Source: Ruminococcus flavefaciens (GTDB taxonomy: Bacteria > Bacillota > Clostridia > Oscillospirales > Ruminococcaceae). From it: a stretch of 64,000 bases of DNA. Within the stretch, counting starts at the first letter, position 1; each line of letters begins with the position of its first letter. The position numbers and the translations under genes are program-made. Under the pieces are notes generated by a model, which saw nothing but the letters and a program-made list of their open reading frames with translations, made no database searches and was not told where the DNA came from. Positions 7,598 through 17,289 of the stretch are shown one piece after another. The stretch is taken from NCBI RefSeq assembly GCF_900119075.1, contig NZ_FPIP01000003.1:248001-312000 (forward strand), given 5' to 3'.

Positions 7598-8662
7598 TTA
7601 TATAAATTCTGTTCTTTCCTGCTCTTTCAGCTGAGCAATGACCTTCTTTACGTCCTGTGTGTTGTTCTTTGAGCACACAAGGAGGACGTCGTCGGTATCG
7701 ACGATGATGATATCCCTTGTACCAACAGCGGCTATAAGGCGCTTGCCGCCGCATATCGTGGTGCGCTTTGAGTCAATTGTGATAACGTCGCCGTCGATGT
7801 AGTTCTTGTCGTCGTCGGTCTCGTTGATACGCTCAACAGCCAGCCAGCTTCCCACGTCGTCCCAGCCGAAGCTTCCCGGGATAGTGTAGATGTGCTTTGC
7901 CTTTTCCATGATGCCGAAGTCAACGGATTCGCTTCTGAATGCGGTGAACTCCTTTACGAGAACGTCCGTGAACTGCGGAGTGCCGAAAGCCTCTCCGATA
8001 CGGACAGCTCCCTCGTATATATCAGGCATGAGAGCCTTTAGATTGAGCATAATGGAGGATATCTTCCATACGAACATACCGCTGTTCCAGAGGTATCTTC
8101 CCGAAGCAAGGTACTCCTTTGCGGTAGCAAGGTCGGGCTTTTCAACAAAGCGCTCAACAGCGTAGACATCGCCCTTTTCCTCACCGAAGTTGATATAGCC
8201 GTAGCCTGTTTCGGGATATTCGGGAGTAATGCCTATGGTAACAAGGCGCTTGCCCTTTTCAGCGGCTTTGATAGCCTTTCTGAGAGTGTTGATGTATATC
8301 TCCTCATAGCCGATGAGGTGGTCAGAGGGCAGTACCAGCATTACTGCGTCCTCGTACTTGCGGTTGATGACAGCCGCCGCAAAGGCTATACATGGAGCAG
8401 TATTCCTTGCGCAGGGCTCAGCCAGTATATTCTCCTTGGGGATATTCGGGAGCTGTTCGTGCACAAGGTCTGTGTAAGCAGCATTTGTAACGATGTAGAT
8501 GTCCTCAGCCTCAACAATGGGCATAAGGCGCTTTACGGTTTTCTGTATCATGGTCTCTCCGTCTTTGGTAAGGGAGAGGAACTGCTTAGGGGTAGCGTTG
8601 CGGCTCTTTGGCCAGAAGCGCTCGCCACGTCCGCCTGCCATGATGACTGCGGTGGTCTTCAT
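7598..8662 (-). CDS. manC: Mannose-1-phosphate guanylyltransferase
   Basis: A 354-residue nucleotidyltransferase that makes GDP-mannose from mannose-1-phosphate and GTP. It has the signature GGRGERFWPKSR (10-21) with the downstream TPKQF, and FVEKPD near the middle. It lacks the C-terminal phosphomannose isomerase domain found in bifunctional ManC/AlgA enzymes, and no manA or manB is in this window, so mannose-1-phosphate must come from elsewhere. Its start overlaps the end of the priming transferase gene by 4 bases (ATGA). Confidence 0.93.
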   Translation of the reverse strand: MKTTAVIMAGGRGERFWPKSRNATPKQFLSLTKDGETMIQKTVKRLMPIVEAEDIYIVTNAAYTDLVHEQLPNIPKENILAEPCARNTAPCIAFAAAVINRKYEDAVMLVLPSDHLIGYEEIYINTLRKAIKAAEKGKRLVTIGITPEYPETGYGYINFGEEKGDVYAVERFVEKPDLATAKEYLASGRYLWNSGMFVWKISSIMLNLKALMPDIYEGAVRIGEAFGTPQFTDVLVKEFTAFRSESVDFGIMEKAKHIYTIPGSFGWDDVGSWLAVERINETDDDKNYIDGDVITIDSKRTTICGGKRLIAAVGTRDIIIVDTDDVLLVCSKNNTQDVKKVIAQLKEQERTEFI

Positions 8663-10047
8663 TTCTCTGTGTTCTCCTTTTTTTCGCTGTTCTTCGCCGC
8701 AAGGAGCAGCTCCTCGGTCTCGGCGTTGTTCTTTGGCGGGAAGAGCATTGTCTTTAATGTCATTAATATTATTTGAAGGTCGAGACGTATCGAGTAATTT
8801 TCTATATACATCAGGTCCATTTTCAGCTTGTCATAGGGTGTTGTGTCATAGGTTCCCGTAACCTGGGCATAGCCTGTGAGACCTGCCTTTACTTTAAGGC
8901 GGAAGCCGAATTCGGGCATTTCCTTTTCGTATTCCTTAGTGAGCTCGGGGCGCTCGGGACGCGGTCCTACCACGGACATATCGCCCTTGAGTATATTCAG
9001 GAGCTGAGGGAACTCGTCCACACGGAATTTTCTCAGTATCTTTCCCACAGGAGTTATGCGGTCGTCCTCTTCGGAGGCAAGACGGGGCTTGCCGTCCTTT
9101 TCCGCGTCAACTATCATGCTGCGGAACTTGTAAACGTCGAACTCCTTGCCGTTGAGGGTAAGGCGCTTCTGCTTGTAGAATACGGGACCTCTGTCGTAGA
9201 GCTTTACAGCCAGTGCGGCTATGAGCATGAAAGGCGCCGCAGGGATAAGCGCAATAAGTGAGAATATAACATCGAATATGCGCTTTAAGAGCTGCTGCTC
9301 GAAATCAAGTCCGTAATTTCGGCAGAGCATGAGAGGTGTATCAAAGAGGCGGATATCATCTGCGCCTCTTATTATAATATCTGAGATTTTCGGGGCGATA
9401 TACGCGCGTTTGGAGTGCTCGAAGCAGAATTTGAGATAATCGTTTCTCTGCTCGGCAGGGATATCGCATATGATAGCGCCCTCATACTTCATAATTATCT
9501 CGCGTACCTTTTCTTCGGGCTCGTTTATGCTTATGGACTCGCAAATCATGTACTTGTCCACGCGCTGGCTCATTTTAAGGACTAAAGCCGCCGCCTGATG
9601 ACTGCCGTAGATGATGACCAGTTTTCTGGGCGGATATATCATGAAGTACAGCTTGCCTGCAAGGAGAGTCCATAGGGCTATGACTCCCATATCCGTGCAG
9701 GTCATCAGCGCCACAGGAGCAACAGCCATGAAATGTCGTCCAATGAGGCTTATGAGAAAGTATGAAACTGTATTGACGCAGACCATTGATATCATCTGCG
9801 CGTACAGCATATCGGTCTTTTTGAGGTAGCCCAGCTTGAAGCCGCCGTAGGCTCTGAAAAACAGCCATACCAGCAGGCAGTATATAGCGATGAGCACCCA
9901 GTTTCCTCGTCTGTAGTAGGGGAGCACTATCTCGCCGCTGTAGTTTTTGTACCATACAAAGGCAAAAATGCCCGTAAGCATGGCAAGAAGCAGTATTCCC
10001 GAAATAAAGGTGACGAATCTTTTATATAAATCTCTGTTTTTGTTCAT
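8659..10047 (-). CDS. Polyprenyl-phosphate sugar-1-phosphate transferase (glycan priming enzyme)
   Basis: A 462-residue membrane protein of the WcaJ/CpsE type that starts glycan assembly by moving a sugar-1-phosphate onto undecaprenyl phosphate. The N-terminal half has about four or five membrane segments and a CoA-binding-like domain; a further hydrophobic segment precedes the C-terminal bacterial sugar transferase domain, with KFRSM, DEFPQLLNILKGDMS and GPRPERPE. The open frame extends 38 codons further to 10161, but that region contains the promoter, so ATG 10047 behind AAGGA is the start. It is the first gene of the leftward block. Confidence 0.9.
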   Translation of the reverse strand: MNKNRDLYKRFVTFISGILLLAMLTGIFAFVWYKNYSGEIVLPYYRRGNWVLIAIYCLLVWLFFRAYGGFKLGYLKKTDMLYAQMISMVCVNTVSYFLISLIGRHFMAVAPVALMTCTDMGVIALWTLLAGKLYFMIYPPRKLVIIYGSHQAAALVLKMSQRVDKYMICESISINEPEEKVREIIMKYEGAIICDIPAEQRNDYLKFCFEHSKRAYIAPKISDIIIRGADDIRLFDTPLMLCRNYGLDFEQQLLKRIFDVIFSLIALIPAAPFMLIAALAVKLYDRGPVFYKQKRLTLNGKEFDVYKFRSMIVDAEKDGKPRLASEEDDRITPVGKILRKFRVDEFPQLLNILKGDMSVVGPRPERPELTKEYEKEMPEFGFRLKVKAGLTGYAQVTGTYDTTPYDKLKMDLMYIENYSIRLDLQIILMTLKTMLFPPKNNAETEELLLAAKNSEKKENTEK

Positions 10048-10132
10048 AATCCTTATCCGCTTGTGACGGACGCAGTCTCCTTGTGATTCTGTATTTATTA
10101 TCTCTCTGTGCCGCAAAAAGCGGTATAGAGTT

Positions 10133-10161
10133 ATTATAGCAAATCTGGAAAGACCTGTCAA
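10133..10161 (-). promoter_or_regulatory. Sigma-A promoter of the leftward glycan operon
   Basis: On the minus strand TTGACA (10156-10161), 17 bases, TATAAT (10133-10138): both hexamers are full consensus. The leader to the start codon at 10047 would be about 80 bases. The promoter overlaps an upstream in-frame ATG, which rules that ATG out. Confidence 0.88.
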
Positions 10162-10251
10162 TATAATTTGACGTATTTGGCAATAAATGAAAAGATATTA
10201 TTGCGTTTTGCACAAAAACAGATTAATTAATGCAGGAGCAGCGCCATTATT

Positions 10252-11274
10252 TCAGCTCTTTGATATGGTGCAGTTCGGGTAGTAATGCTCCAGTATCTCA
10301 CGCCAGCTTTTTCCCTGTGCCGCCATGGCGTCCGCGCCGTACTGGCTCATGCCCACGCCGTGACCGTAGCCCTTGGTGGTGATGACTATCTCGTCGGGCT
10401 CGCAGCGCACCTCAAAGCTTGCGGAGCGCAGGGAAAGAGCCTGTCTCAGGTCGTTTCCCGTGACTGTGCGGTCACCTGCGGCGGCGGTGAGGACTGTGCC
10501 CGAGTTGGAAACGGTCAGCACATTGAGCCATTCCCTGAAATCGTCACCCAGTTTTATGCCCTTAAAGGCGGCTTCAAGGGCGGCTCTCAGCTCGTCGGGA
10601 GAAAAGCGCTTGTCCTCGCGGAATTTCGGAGCTGTCAGGTCGGAGCGGCTGTCAACCTCCACAAGGTAGTCCACGGGAGCTCCCCATGCGTTTTCGGCGC
10701 TCTCGGTAAAGCCTGCCGACATGGAGTGAAAAGCGGCGATAATAGGCGCGTCTTCGTAGGTGATGATGTAGGGGAGCACCTCGTCGGCGGCTTTGGCTAT
10801 TTTCTTGTAGTTTTTATCGAAATTGTCTCCGAAAGCCTCTTTTATCTGCTCCTTTGTGTAGCAGCCCTGATATTTCCCGGTATCATTGGAGAAATCCGCA
10901 CCTTTCAGCTCTGCCGAGGGGCTTTCTTTTTCGCGGAGACGCTGGCGCTCCGCATAGGTATGGGCGGCTACAGCCTGAGCTTTCAGGGCTTCTTCGCCGA
11001 ATGAAGCGGGCATTTCCGCACATACAGCTCCGATGACGTATTCGCGGACGGGCACTTTCAGCACCCTGCCGCTGTCAACGTCGAGGACTTTGTAGGGCTC
11101 GGAAGAAAAAGCCGGGCTTTCGGCGGTATTTTTGTCATCGAGGACTATTTCCTGTAGCTTCACCGCCTGTTCCGTATCGTTCTGACCGCTTCTGCCGCGG
11201 ATAAGCACGGGAACGGCAGGGAGCACAGTTACGGACACAACAAGCAGTAAAGCTGAGATAAGAAGTTTTTTCAT
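10252..11274 (-). CDS. spoIID: SpoIID/LytB-type peptidoglycan lytic transglycosylase
   Basis: A 340-residue protein with an N-terminal signal anchor (about 3-25) and a SpoIID domain. The likely catalytic glutamate is E87 in [20 protein letters not shown], matching the known catalytic glutamate of SpoIID. The C-terminal [13 protein letters not shown] block is diagnostic. In sporulating Firmicutes SpoIID cuts denuded glycan strands during engulfment; related LytB-type proteins act in vegetative wall turnover. Start ATG 11274 follows AAAGGAG; an open extension of 15 codons upstream is not used. It is read alone, divergent from citrate synthase. Assignment to sporulation proper is not certain from one gene. 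Confidence 0.85.
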   Translation of the reverse strand: MKKLLISALLLVVSVTVLPAVPVLIRGRSGQNDTEQAVKLQEIVLDDKNTAESPAFSSEPYKVLDVDSGRVLKVPVREYVIGAVCAEMPASFGEEALKAQAVAAHTYAERQRLREKESPSAELKGADFSNDTGKYQGCYTKEQIKEAFGDNFDKNYKKIAKAADEVLPYIITYEDAPIIAAFHSMSAGFTESAENAWGAPVDYLVEVDSRSDLTAPKFREDKRFSPDELRAALEAAFKGIKLGDDFREWLNVLTVSNSGTVLTAAAGDRTVTGNDLRQALSLRSASFEVRCEPDEIVITTKGYGHGVGMSQYGADAMAAQGKSWREILEHYYPNCTISKS

Positions 11275-11344
11275 AGGGTTCTCCTTTCGGCACAATATAC
11301 AAGAACGTTTGTTTTGCAACAGCTCTTTATATTGTAAATAACAT

Positions 11345-11373
11345 TTGACATTATAATGAATATGGTGTATAAT
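11345..11373 (+). promoter_or_regulatory. Sigma-A promoter of the citrate synthase operon
   Basis: TTGACA (11345-11350), 17-base spacer, TATAAT (11368-11373): full consensus in both boxes. The leader to the start codon at 11407 is short, about 25 bases. Confidence 0.88.
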
Positions 11374-11406
11374 TGAAAATGAATATGTTTTAGGAGTGTG
11401 ATCGTG

Positions 11407-12765
11407 ATGCCGTCATACATTTCAGGCGCTAACATTACAGATTTATGCGGGAGACTTGCGGATAATTCCGCTATCGATCCCAAGCTTTATGAAAAATATC
11501 ATGTCAAGAGAGGACTTCGCAACAGCGACGGCACAGGTGTTATGGCAGGTATCACCAATATCTGCAACGTTCACGGCTATGTAGTCAACGAGGGCGAAAA
11601 GGAGCCTATCCCCGGACAGTTAATATACAGAGGCTATAACATCAACGACCTTGTTGAGAATGTTGAAAAGGACGACCGCTTCGGCTATGAGGAGACTGCT
11701 TTCCTCCTGCTCTTCGGTCATCTTCCCAACGAGAAGGAGCTTAAGACTTTCAGCTCCTATATCTCAGTGAAAAGAGACCTCCCCAACGGTTTCGTTGAGG
11801 ATATGATACTCAAAGCTCCGTCAAAGAATATCATGAACAAGCTTGCCCGTTCGGTGCTGGCTCTGTATTCCTACGACGACGAGTGCGAGAACAAGGGGCT
11901 TGAAAACGAAATGCGCACAGCGGTAAGCCTTATCGCCAAGATGCCTGTCATCATGGCTAACGCTTATCAGGTAAAGCGCAGGGTTTTCGACAACCAGAGC
12001 ATGATAATGCACCCTATAAACTACGAGGAGAACACCGCTCAGTGTATCCTCTCTCTGCTCCGTCCCGACAGACAGTACACCAAGGACGAGGCTCAGATGC
12101 TTGACCGTCTCCTGATGTTACAGGCTGAGCACGGCGGCGGAAACAACTCCACATTTACCTGCCGAGTCCTCACATCATCGGGAACAGATCCTTATTCGGC
12201 TTATTCTTCGGCTATATGCTCACTTAAAGGTCCCCGTCACGGCGGCGCTAACCTTGCTGTTATCAATATGCTTGACAACTTCAAGGCTAACATCAAGAAC
12301 TGGGAGGACGAGGGCGAGGTAGCCGACTATATGCGCAAGACTATCCGCAAGGAGACCAACGACCACTCAGGTCTTATCTACGGTATGGGACACGCGGTAT
12401 ATACTATCTCCGATCCCCGTGCCGTTATACTGAAGAAAAAGGCTTTCGAGCTTGCAAAGGGCAAGGAGATCGAGGCAGAGTTCAGACTTCTCGAAACTAT
12501 CGAGAGACTTACTCCCGAGATATTCCTCGAGCTCAAGGGCAGCTCAAAGGCAATGTGCGCTAACGTTGATATGTATTCGGGACTTGTTTACCGTATGCTG
12601 GGTATCCCAGACGAGCTCTTCACACCGCTGTTCGCAATTGCGCGTATGGCAGGCTGGGCTGCTCACCGCATGGAGGAGATACTCACGGGCGGAAGAATAA
12701 TCCGTCCTGCTTACAAGGCTATCGCAAAGGAAAAGGAATACATAAAGCTCTCTGAGCGCGAATAA
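11407..12765 (+). CDS. Citrate/2-methylcitrate synthase
   Basis: A 452-residue enzyme that condenses acetyl-CoA with oxaloacetate. Conserved active-site segments are [17 protein letters not shown] and [13 protein letters not shown]; the last two carry the histidine and the aspartate region that bind oxaloacetate and activate acetyl-CoA. TAGGAG at 11391-11396 sets the start at ATG 11407 (GTG 11404 is possible). Aconitase and isocitrate dehydrogenase genes, common partners in a glutamate-forming half cycle, are not in the window. The next gene follows after 11 bases. A methylcitrate or Re-type role cannot be read off, though the sequence is clearly of the usual Si-citrate synthase fold. Confidence 0.9.
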   Translation: MPSYISGANITDLCGRLADNSAIDPKLYEKYHVKRGLRNSDGTGVMAGITNICNVHGYVVNEGEKEPIPGQLIYRGYNINDLVENVEKDDRFGYEETAFLLLFGHLPNEKELKTFSSYISVKRDLPNGFVEDMILKAPSKNIMNKLARSVLALYSYDDECENKGLENEMRTAVSLIAKMPVIMANAYQVKRRVFDNQSMIMHPINYEENTAQCILSLLRPDRQYTKDEAQMLDRLLMLQAEHGGGNNSTFTCRVLTSSGTDPYSAYSSAICSLKGPRHGGANLAVINMLDNFKANIKNWEDEGEVADYMRKTIRKETNDHSGLIYGMGHAVYTISDPRAVILKKKAFELAKGKEIEAEFRLLETIERLTPEIFLELKGSSKAMCANVDMYSGLVYRMLGIPDELFTPLFAIARMAGWAAHRMEEILTGGRIIRPAYKAIAKEKEYIKLSERE

Positions 12766-12776
12766 GCTCATATCCT

Positions 12777-14111
12777 ATGAAAAAAATATCAGCAGCTTTC
12801 ACAGCCCTCACAACGGGGGCTGCACTTACGGGCTGTACCTTCGGTGCAAGCATAGATACCCTTATGACTCCGCCGAAGCTCGGTCCCGAGCAGGAGCAGA
12901 TATACTCCAAGCTGACGACTTCCCTCAACACATCGAACATTAGCCTTAAATACCCCAAGTCGGGCAAGTATCTCTCGGCGTTCATAATCGAGGATATCGA
13001 CGGCGACGGCGGCAACGAGGCTCTTGTGTTCTATGAGAGAAACAACCATGCAGCTGACGAGAATCCCCTGCATATAAACGTCCTCGACAAAAAGGAGGAC
13101 GGCGAATGGACCTCCGCCTATGATATCCCTGCCGCAGGCAGCGAGATAGAGGAGGTCAAGATATCCAGACTCGGCTCAAACGACCGTGTGAACATCATCA
13201 TCGGAACCAGTATGATAAACCGTTCCGAGAAGAATGTTTCCATATACACCTATGCCGACGGCAGATTACAGGAGCCGCCTACGTTCTCAAAATCAAAGTC
13301 CTACGCCTTTTTTGACGTGGTGGACCTTGACCTTGACGGACAGTACGAGCTCTTCAGACTTATGGGAGCCACAAGCGAGAGCGAGGCTATGGCTGAGGCT
13401 TTCAAGCTGGACGACAGCGGCACCTATCACAGGTCCTACCTTGAGCTCAGCGATAATTTCAGCGATTTCGACATAAGCTACGGCAAGGTGGGCGATTCCG
13501 AAATGGGCGTATATATCGACGCTCAGTCAGGCGCGGGCTCTGTTCAGACAGATGTCCTTTACATGAAGGACGGCGCACTGCACAAGGTATTCAGCACCCC
13601 TGAGAGGTCTGCGGAAACTATCCGTCCCGCAGGCTGCGGCAGCTTCGATGTTGACGGCGACGGCAGCATAGAGATACCCGTGCAGGTCACAGCTCCGGGA
13701 TACGGAGAGTCTCCCGAGAGCGAGCAGCTCAGGCTGACGGACTGGAAGCAGGTCATCGGCGACGATAAGCTGGAAAAGCATTATACCTCATATTACAGTG
13801 TAAATGACGGATATATCTTTCTTTTCCCCGAAAAATGGGAGGGAAATGTCACAGTAAAGCGCGACGTCGTCAATGACGAGATAGTTTTCTGCGCTTTCAG
13901 GGACGGAAAAATGGGCAGAGAGCTCCTGCATATCTTCTGCGCAGAGGACGTACCCTCGCGGGAGGACAGGATTTCAAGCGGCTATATGCTCATGCATACC
14001 AAGGGCGATTCGGCTTGCCTTGCCCTGATACCACGGAATGTTGATACAGAAGGCGACGGACTTTCCATAACCTCGGGCGACGCGGCTGTGGGATTCAGAT
14101 ACAGAGACTGA
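12777..14111 (+). CDS. Lipoprotein with FG-GAP/VCBS-like calcium motifs
   Basis: A 444-residue predicted lipoprotein: signal peptide 1-19 with lipobox L17-T-G-C20. Three D-x-D-x-D-G-like motifs occur at 73-81 (DIDGDGGNE), 183-191 (DLDLDGQYE) and 291-299 (DVDGDGSIE). These resemble the calcium-binding turns of FG-GAP/VCBS beta-propeller blades, spaced about 110 residues apart. It is wedged between citrate synthase (11 bases upstream) and a two-component pair (22 bases downstream), so it may be a surface sensor or output linked to that kinase (inference). No good Shine-Dalgarno site precedes its ATG, which hints at translational coupling. Specific function unknown. Confidence 0.7.
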   Translation: MKKISAAFTALTTGAALTGCTFGASIDTLMTPPKLGPEQEQIYSKLTTSLNTSNISLKYPKSGKYLSAFIIEDIDGDGGNEALVFYERNNHAADENPLHINVLDKKEDGEWTSAYDIPAAGSEIEEVKISRLGSNDRVNIIIGTSMINRSEKNVSIYTYADGRLQEPPTFSKSKSYAFFDVVDLDLDGQYELFRLMGATSESEAMAEAFKLDDSGTYHRSYLELSDNFSDFDISYGKVGDSEMGVYIDAQSGAGSVQTDVLYMKDGALHKVFSTPERSAETIRPAGCGSFDVDGDGSIEIPVQVTAPGYGESPESEQLRLTDWKQVIGDDKLEKHYTSYYSVNDGYIFLFPEKWEGNVTVKRDVVNDEIVFCAFRDGKMGRELLHIFCAEDVPSREDRISSGYMLMHTKGDSACLALIPRNVDTEGDGLSITSGDAAVGFRYRD

Positions 14112-14133
14112 CACACCAAAGGAGTGAACACTG

Positions 14134-14835
14134 ATGAAACGTATACTTATATGCGAGGACGAGGATACTATCCGCGAATTCGTTGTCATAAACCTTAAAC
14201 GCGCAGGCTATGATGTAGTAGATGTAAACTGCGGAGAAGCTGCTCTCAAGACCTTTGAGGCTGAGCACGGCAACTTCGATATCGTCCTGCTGGATATTAT
14301 GATGCCCGGAATAGACGGCTTTACGGTCTGCAAGAAGATACGTGAAAAGAGCTCGACTATCGGCATTATCATGCTTACTGCAAGAACTCAGGAAATGGAC
14401 AAGGTCAGCGGTCTTATGATAGGCGCTGACGACTATATCACCAAACCGTTCTCACCGTCGGAGCTCACTGCCCGTGTGGACGCTATATACCGCCGTGTGT
14501 GCATGAGCTTCATCAAGACCGAGAAGCAGTCCGTAATAGAGAGCGGTCCATTCGTGCTCAATTTGAAGAGCCGCACCGTTACCAAGGACGGTGCTCCCAT
14601 AGAGCTTACTCAGGTGGAGTACCAGATACTGGAGTACTTCATGAACAATAAAAACACAGCCCTCGACCGTGCAAGCATACTCAACCATATATGGGGCGAG
14701 AGCTACTACGGCGACGATAAGATAGTCGACGTAAATATCAGACGTATCCGTATGAAGATAGAGGAGGAGCCTTCAAACCCGAAGTACATCATCACTATCT
14801 GGGGCTACGGATATAAGTGGAATGACGGGCAGTAA
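14134..14835 (+). CDS. OmpR/PhoB-family response regulator
   Basis: A 233-residue two-domain regulator. The receiver domain (1-120) has the acidic pocket E8-D9, the phosphoacceptor D54, T82 and K104. The C-terminal winged-helix DNA-binding domain (about 135-231) ends in the typical VDVNIRRIRMKIE and GYGYKW. AAGGAG lies ahead of the ATG, and the stop overlaps the kinase start by one base, so both are made together. Targets cannot be predicted. Confidence 0.93.
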   Translation: MKRILICEDEDTIREFVVINLKRAGYDVVDVNCGEAALKTFEAEHGNFDIVLLDIMMPGIDGFTVCKKIREKSSTIGIIMLTARTQEMDKVSGLMIGADDYITKPFSPSELTARVDAIYRRVCMSFIKTEKQSVIESGPFVLNLKSRTVTKDGAPIELTQVEYQILEYFMNNKNTALDRASILNHIWGESYYGDDKIVDVNIRRIRMKIEEEPSNPKYIITIWGYGYKWNDGQ

Positions 14836-16238
14836 TGGCTAAAAAAAGTATCACAAAGCGCTGGATATTCAACAACTTAGGCGTTGTTGTCCTGTCGCTC
14901 CTTGTAATAGATATGGCGATAATCTATGCGATACAGAACTATTTCTACAGCTCTGCAAGGCAGTATCTTGTATCAAAGCTCAACGCCGTAACAAGCGTGC
15001 TGAGTATGCATTCTCAGGACAGCTCTGCGAATTTCTCGGCGGAGATGAGAAAAATGCTTGAGACCTTCAACGAGAAGGACAAGATAGAGCTCATGGCGAT
15101 AAATTCAAAGGGCAGAGTGGTTCTTACCTCATCGGGATTTTCGCCCGACGCTAAAGATATTATGCCTGACTACAAGGAGGCTCTCGAAAAGAACGAGGGC
15201 TACAACGTGTACAGGCTGGGCGGCGGCGAAAAGGTGCTGGCAGTATCCGTGCCCATAACCTCTATGAGTAACGAGTACAGCGCAGTCCGCATGGTAACGT
15301 CCCTGACGGAGATAGACAACACTATTAAGAGCTATTCCGCCGTGGTGACTATGGTCTGCGTCACTATCATACTGATAATCGTCATAACAGGTCTGTATTT
15401 TGCAGGCTCTATCGTAAGACCTATCAGACAGATAAGCGGTATCGCTCGTAAATTCGCCCTCGGAGACTTCTCGACACGTATTGAGAACGACAGCGACGAC
15501 GAGATAGGCGACCTCTGTACCGCCATAAACAATATGGCTGACGAGCTCTCCGCTACGGAGGCTATGAAGAATGAGTTCATCTCCTCGGTATCTCACGAGC
15601 TGAGAACTCCTCTCACCGCTATAAAGGGCTGGGCGGAGACTCTCATGATAGACGGCGGCGGAAGTCCCGACACCATGAAAAAGGGCGTCGGCGTTATCGT
15701 AAATGAGACCGAGCGACTTTCGCAGATGGTAGAGGAGCTCCTTGACTTCTCCCGTATGCAGAGCGGTCATTTCACACTTCAGAATGCAAATATGGATATC
15801 CTCGCGGAGCTTGGCGACGCTGTGCTTATTTACAGCGACAAGGCAAGACGCGAGAATCAGGAGATAATCTATGACGAGCCCGATATGCTCCCCTTTGTAT
15901 TCGGCGACAAGAACCGTATAAGACAGGTATTCATCAACGTTATCGACAATGCGCTGAAATACTCGTCAGCAGGGGATACCGTCACTATAAAGGCATATGA
16001 AAAGGGCGGAAACATCATAGTTTCCGTAAAGGATACGGGCTGCGGAATCAAAAAATCCGACCTTGCTAAGGTCAAGACCAAATTCTATAAAGCAAACCAC
16101 ACACGCCGCGGTTCGGGTATCGGACTTGCCGTTGCAGATGAGATAATCAGTATGCACGGCGGCTCCCTCGATATCGACAGCGAGGGCGAGGGACTTGGTA
16201 CAACTGTTACCATAACTCTGCCTGCGGTGAAGCAGTAA
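14835..16238 (+). CDS. Sensor histidine kinase
   Basis: A 467-residue membrane kinase. A first membrane helix (about 13-35), an extracytoplasmic sensing region (36-167), a second helix (168-190) and a HAMP linker (191-243) lead to the dimerisation domain with the phosphorylated H254 in SVSHELRTPL. The ATP-binding domain shows the N box (FINVIDNALKYS), G1 (DTGCGI) and G2 (GSGIGLAV). It phosphorylates the response regulator encoded just upstream. Layout is PhoR/WalK-like, but no PAS domain is evident. The signal may involve the neighbouring lipoprotein (inference). Confidence 0.93.
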   Translation: MAKKSITKRWIFNNLGVVVLSLLVIDMAIIYAIQNYFYSSARQYLVSKLNAVTSVLSMHSQDSSANFSAEMRKMLETFNEKDKIELMAINSKGRVVLTSSGFSPDAKDIMPDYKEALEKNEGYNVYRLGGGEKVLAVSVPITSMSNEYSAVRMVTSLTEIDNTIKSYSAVVTMVCVTIILIIVITGLYFAGSIVRPIRQISGIARKFALGDFSTRIENDSDDEIGDLCTAINNMADELSATEAMKNEFISSVSHELRTPLTAIKGWAETLMIDGGGSPDTMKKGVGVIVNETERLSQMVEELLDFSRMQSGHFTLQNANMDILAELGDAVLIYSDKARRENQEIIYDEPDMLPFVFGDKNRIRQVFINVIDNALKYSSAGDTVTIKAYEKGGNIIVSVKDTGCGIKKSDLAKVKTKFYKANHTRRGSGIGLAVADEIISMHGGSLDIDSEGEGLGTTVTITLPAVKQ

Positions 16239-16260
16239 TTACACACTATAAGGTGAAAAC

Positions 16261-17289
16261 ATGGGAAAAAACAACACAACACAGGAAAAATTCAAATCCA
16301 AAATAGGCGGACAGGCTCTTATCGAGGGCATAATGATGTTAGGTCCGAATACGGGCGCAATGGCTTGCAGGCTTCCCGACGGCACTATAGACCTTGAAAC
16401 ATGGGAGGAAAACAACGGCAAGAACGCTCCGTGGTACAAGAAAGTACCTCTCGTAAGAGGCTGTACGGGGTTTGTAGGCTCACTTGTCAAGGGCTACAAG
16501 TACATGATGAAGTCTGCGGAAAAGCAGATACCCGATGACGAGGAAGACGGCAAGGACAAGAAGAAAAAGTCCGAAGCAGAGAAGCCTGCCGAGATAAAGA
16601 CAGAAAGCGCAGCAGCCGCTCCTGCCGAGGGTGCTGAGGCAAAGAAGAAGTCCGATAAAAAAGAGGATTCCGTATACGATATCGTAATGTACATCGGCAT
16701 ACTCATAGGTATCGTTATGGCTTTCGGACTGTTCGCATTCCTGCCGAAATGGATAGTGGGATTTATCCCAGCCGTCAAGGAGCACCGCTTCCTGCGCTCA
16801 CTTCTTGAGGGCATAGTAAAGATAGCTATTTTCGTGCTGTATATGTACATTATCAGCCTTATGAAGGATATAAAGCGCCAGTTCATGTATCACGGCGCAG
16901 AGCACAAGACCATTGCCTGCCATGAGGCGGAGCTCCCCCTCACAGTGGAGAACGTCCGCAAGCAGACACGTTTCCACAAGCGCTGCGGTACAAGCTTTAT
17001 ATTCATAGTTCTCATAGTCAGCATATTCGTGATGTGCTTCGTGCCTTTCACGGTGACATGGCAGAGAATAGTGGCTTCGCTGGTGCTCCTGCCGCTGGTA
17101 GTAGGCGTGTCCTATGAGTGCATACGCCTTGCAGGCAACAACGACAACACATTCACAAGAATACTTTCCGCTCCGGGACTTGCTATGCAGCGCATAACCA
17201 CACGCGAGCCCGACGACAGCATGATTGAGATAGCAATAGCAGCTCTTACTCCCTGTATCCCCAAGGATAAGGAGGAGGACAGGTGGTAA
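16261..17289 (+). CDS. DUF1385 membrane protein, YqhQ-like
   Basis: A 342-residue protein that opens with GGQALIEGIMMLGP, the signature of the YqhQ/DUF1385 family. It has three or four membrane helices in the C-terminal two thirds and the conserved YHGAEHKTIACHE block with several histidines and a cysteine that could bind metal. A charged, low-complexity Lys/Glu/Ala insert lies around 95-135. The family is widespread in Firmicutes and often next to prmC, as here (7-base overlap). Its molecular role is not established; I give none. Confidence 0.85.
   Translation: MGKNNTTQEKFKSKIGGQALIEGIMMLGPNTGAMACRLPDGTIDLETWEENNGKNAPWYKKVPLVRGCTGFVGSLVKGYKYMMKSAEKQIPDDEEDGKDKKKKSEAEKPAEIKTESAAAAPAEGAEAKKKSDKKEDSVYDIVMYIGILIGIVMAFGLFAFLPKWIVGFIPAVKEHRFLRSLLEGIVKIAIFVLYMYIISLMKDIKRQFMYHGAEHKTIACHEAELPLTVENVRKQTRFHKRCGTSFIFIVLIVSIFVMCFVPFTVTWQRIVASLVLLPLVVGVSYECIRLAGNNDNTFTRILSAPGLAMQRITTREPDDSMIEIAIAALTPCIPKDKEEDRW

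Noticed and set aside
10048..10161. Upstream in-frame extension of the priming transferase by 38 codons
   Set aside because: It contains the perfect TTGACA-17-TATAAT promoter, so it lies before the transcription start.
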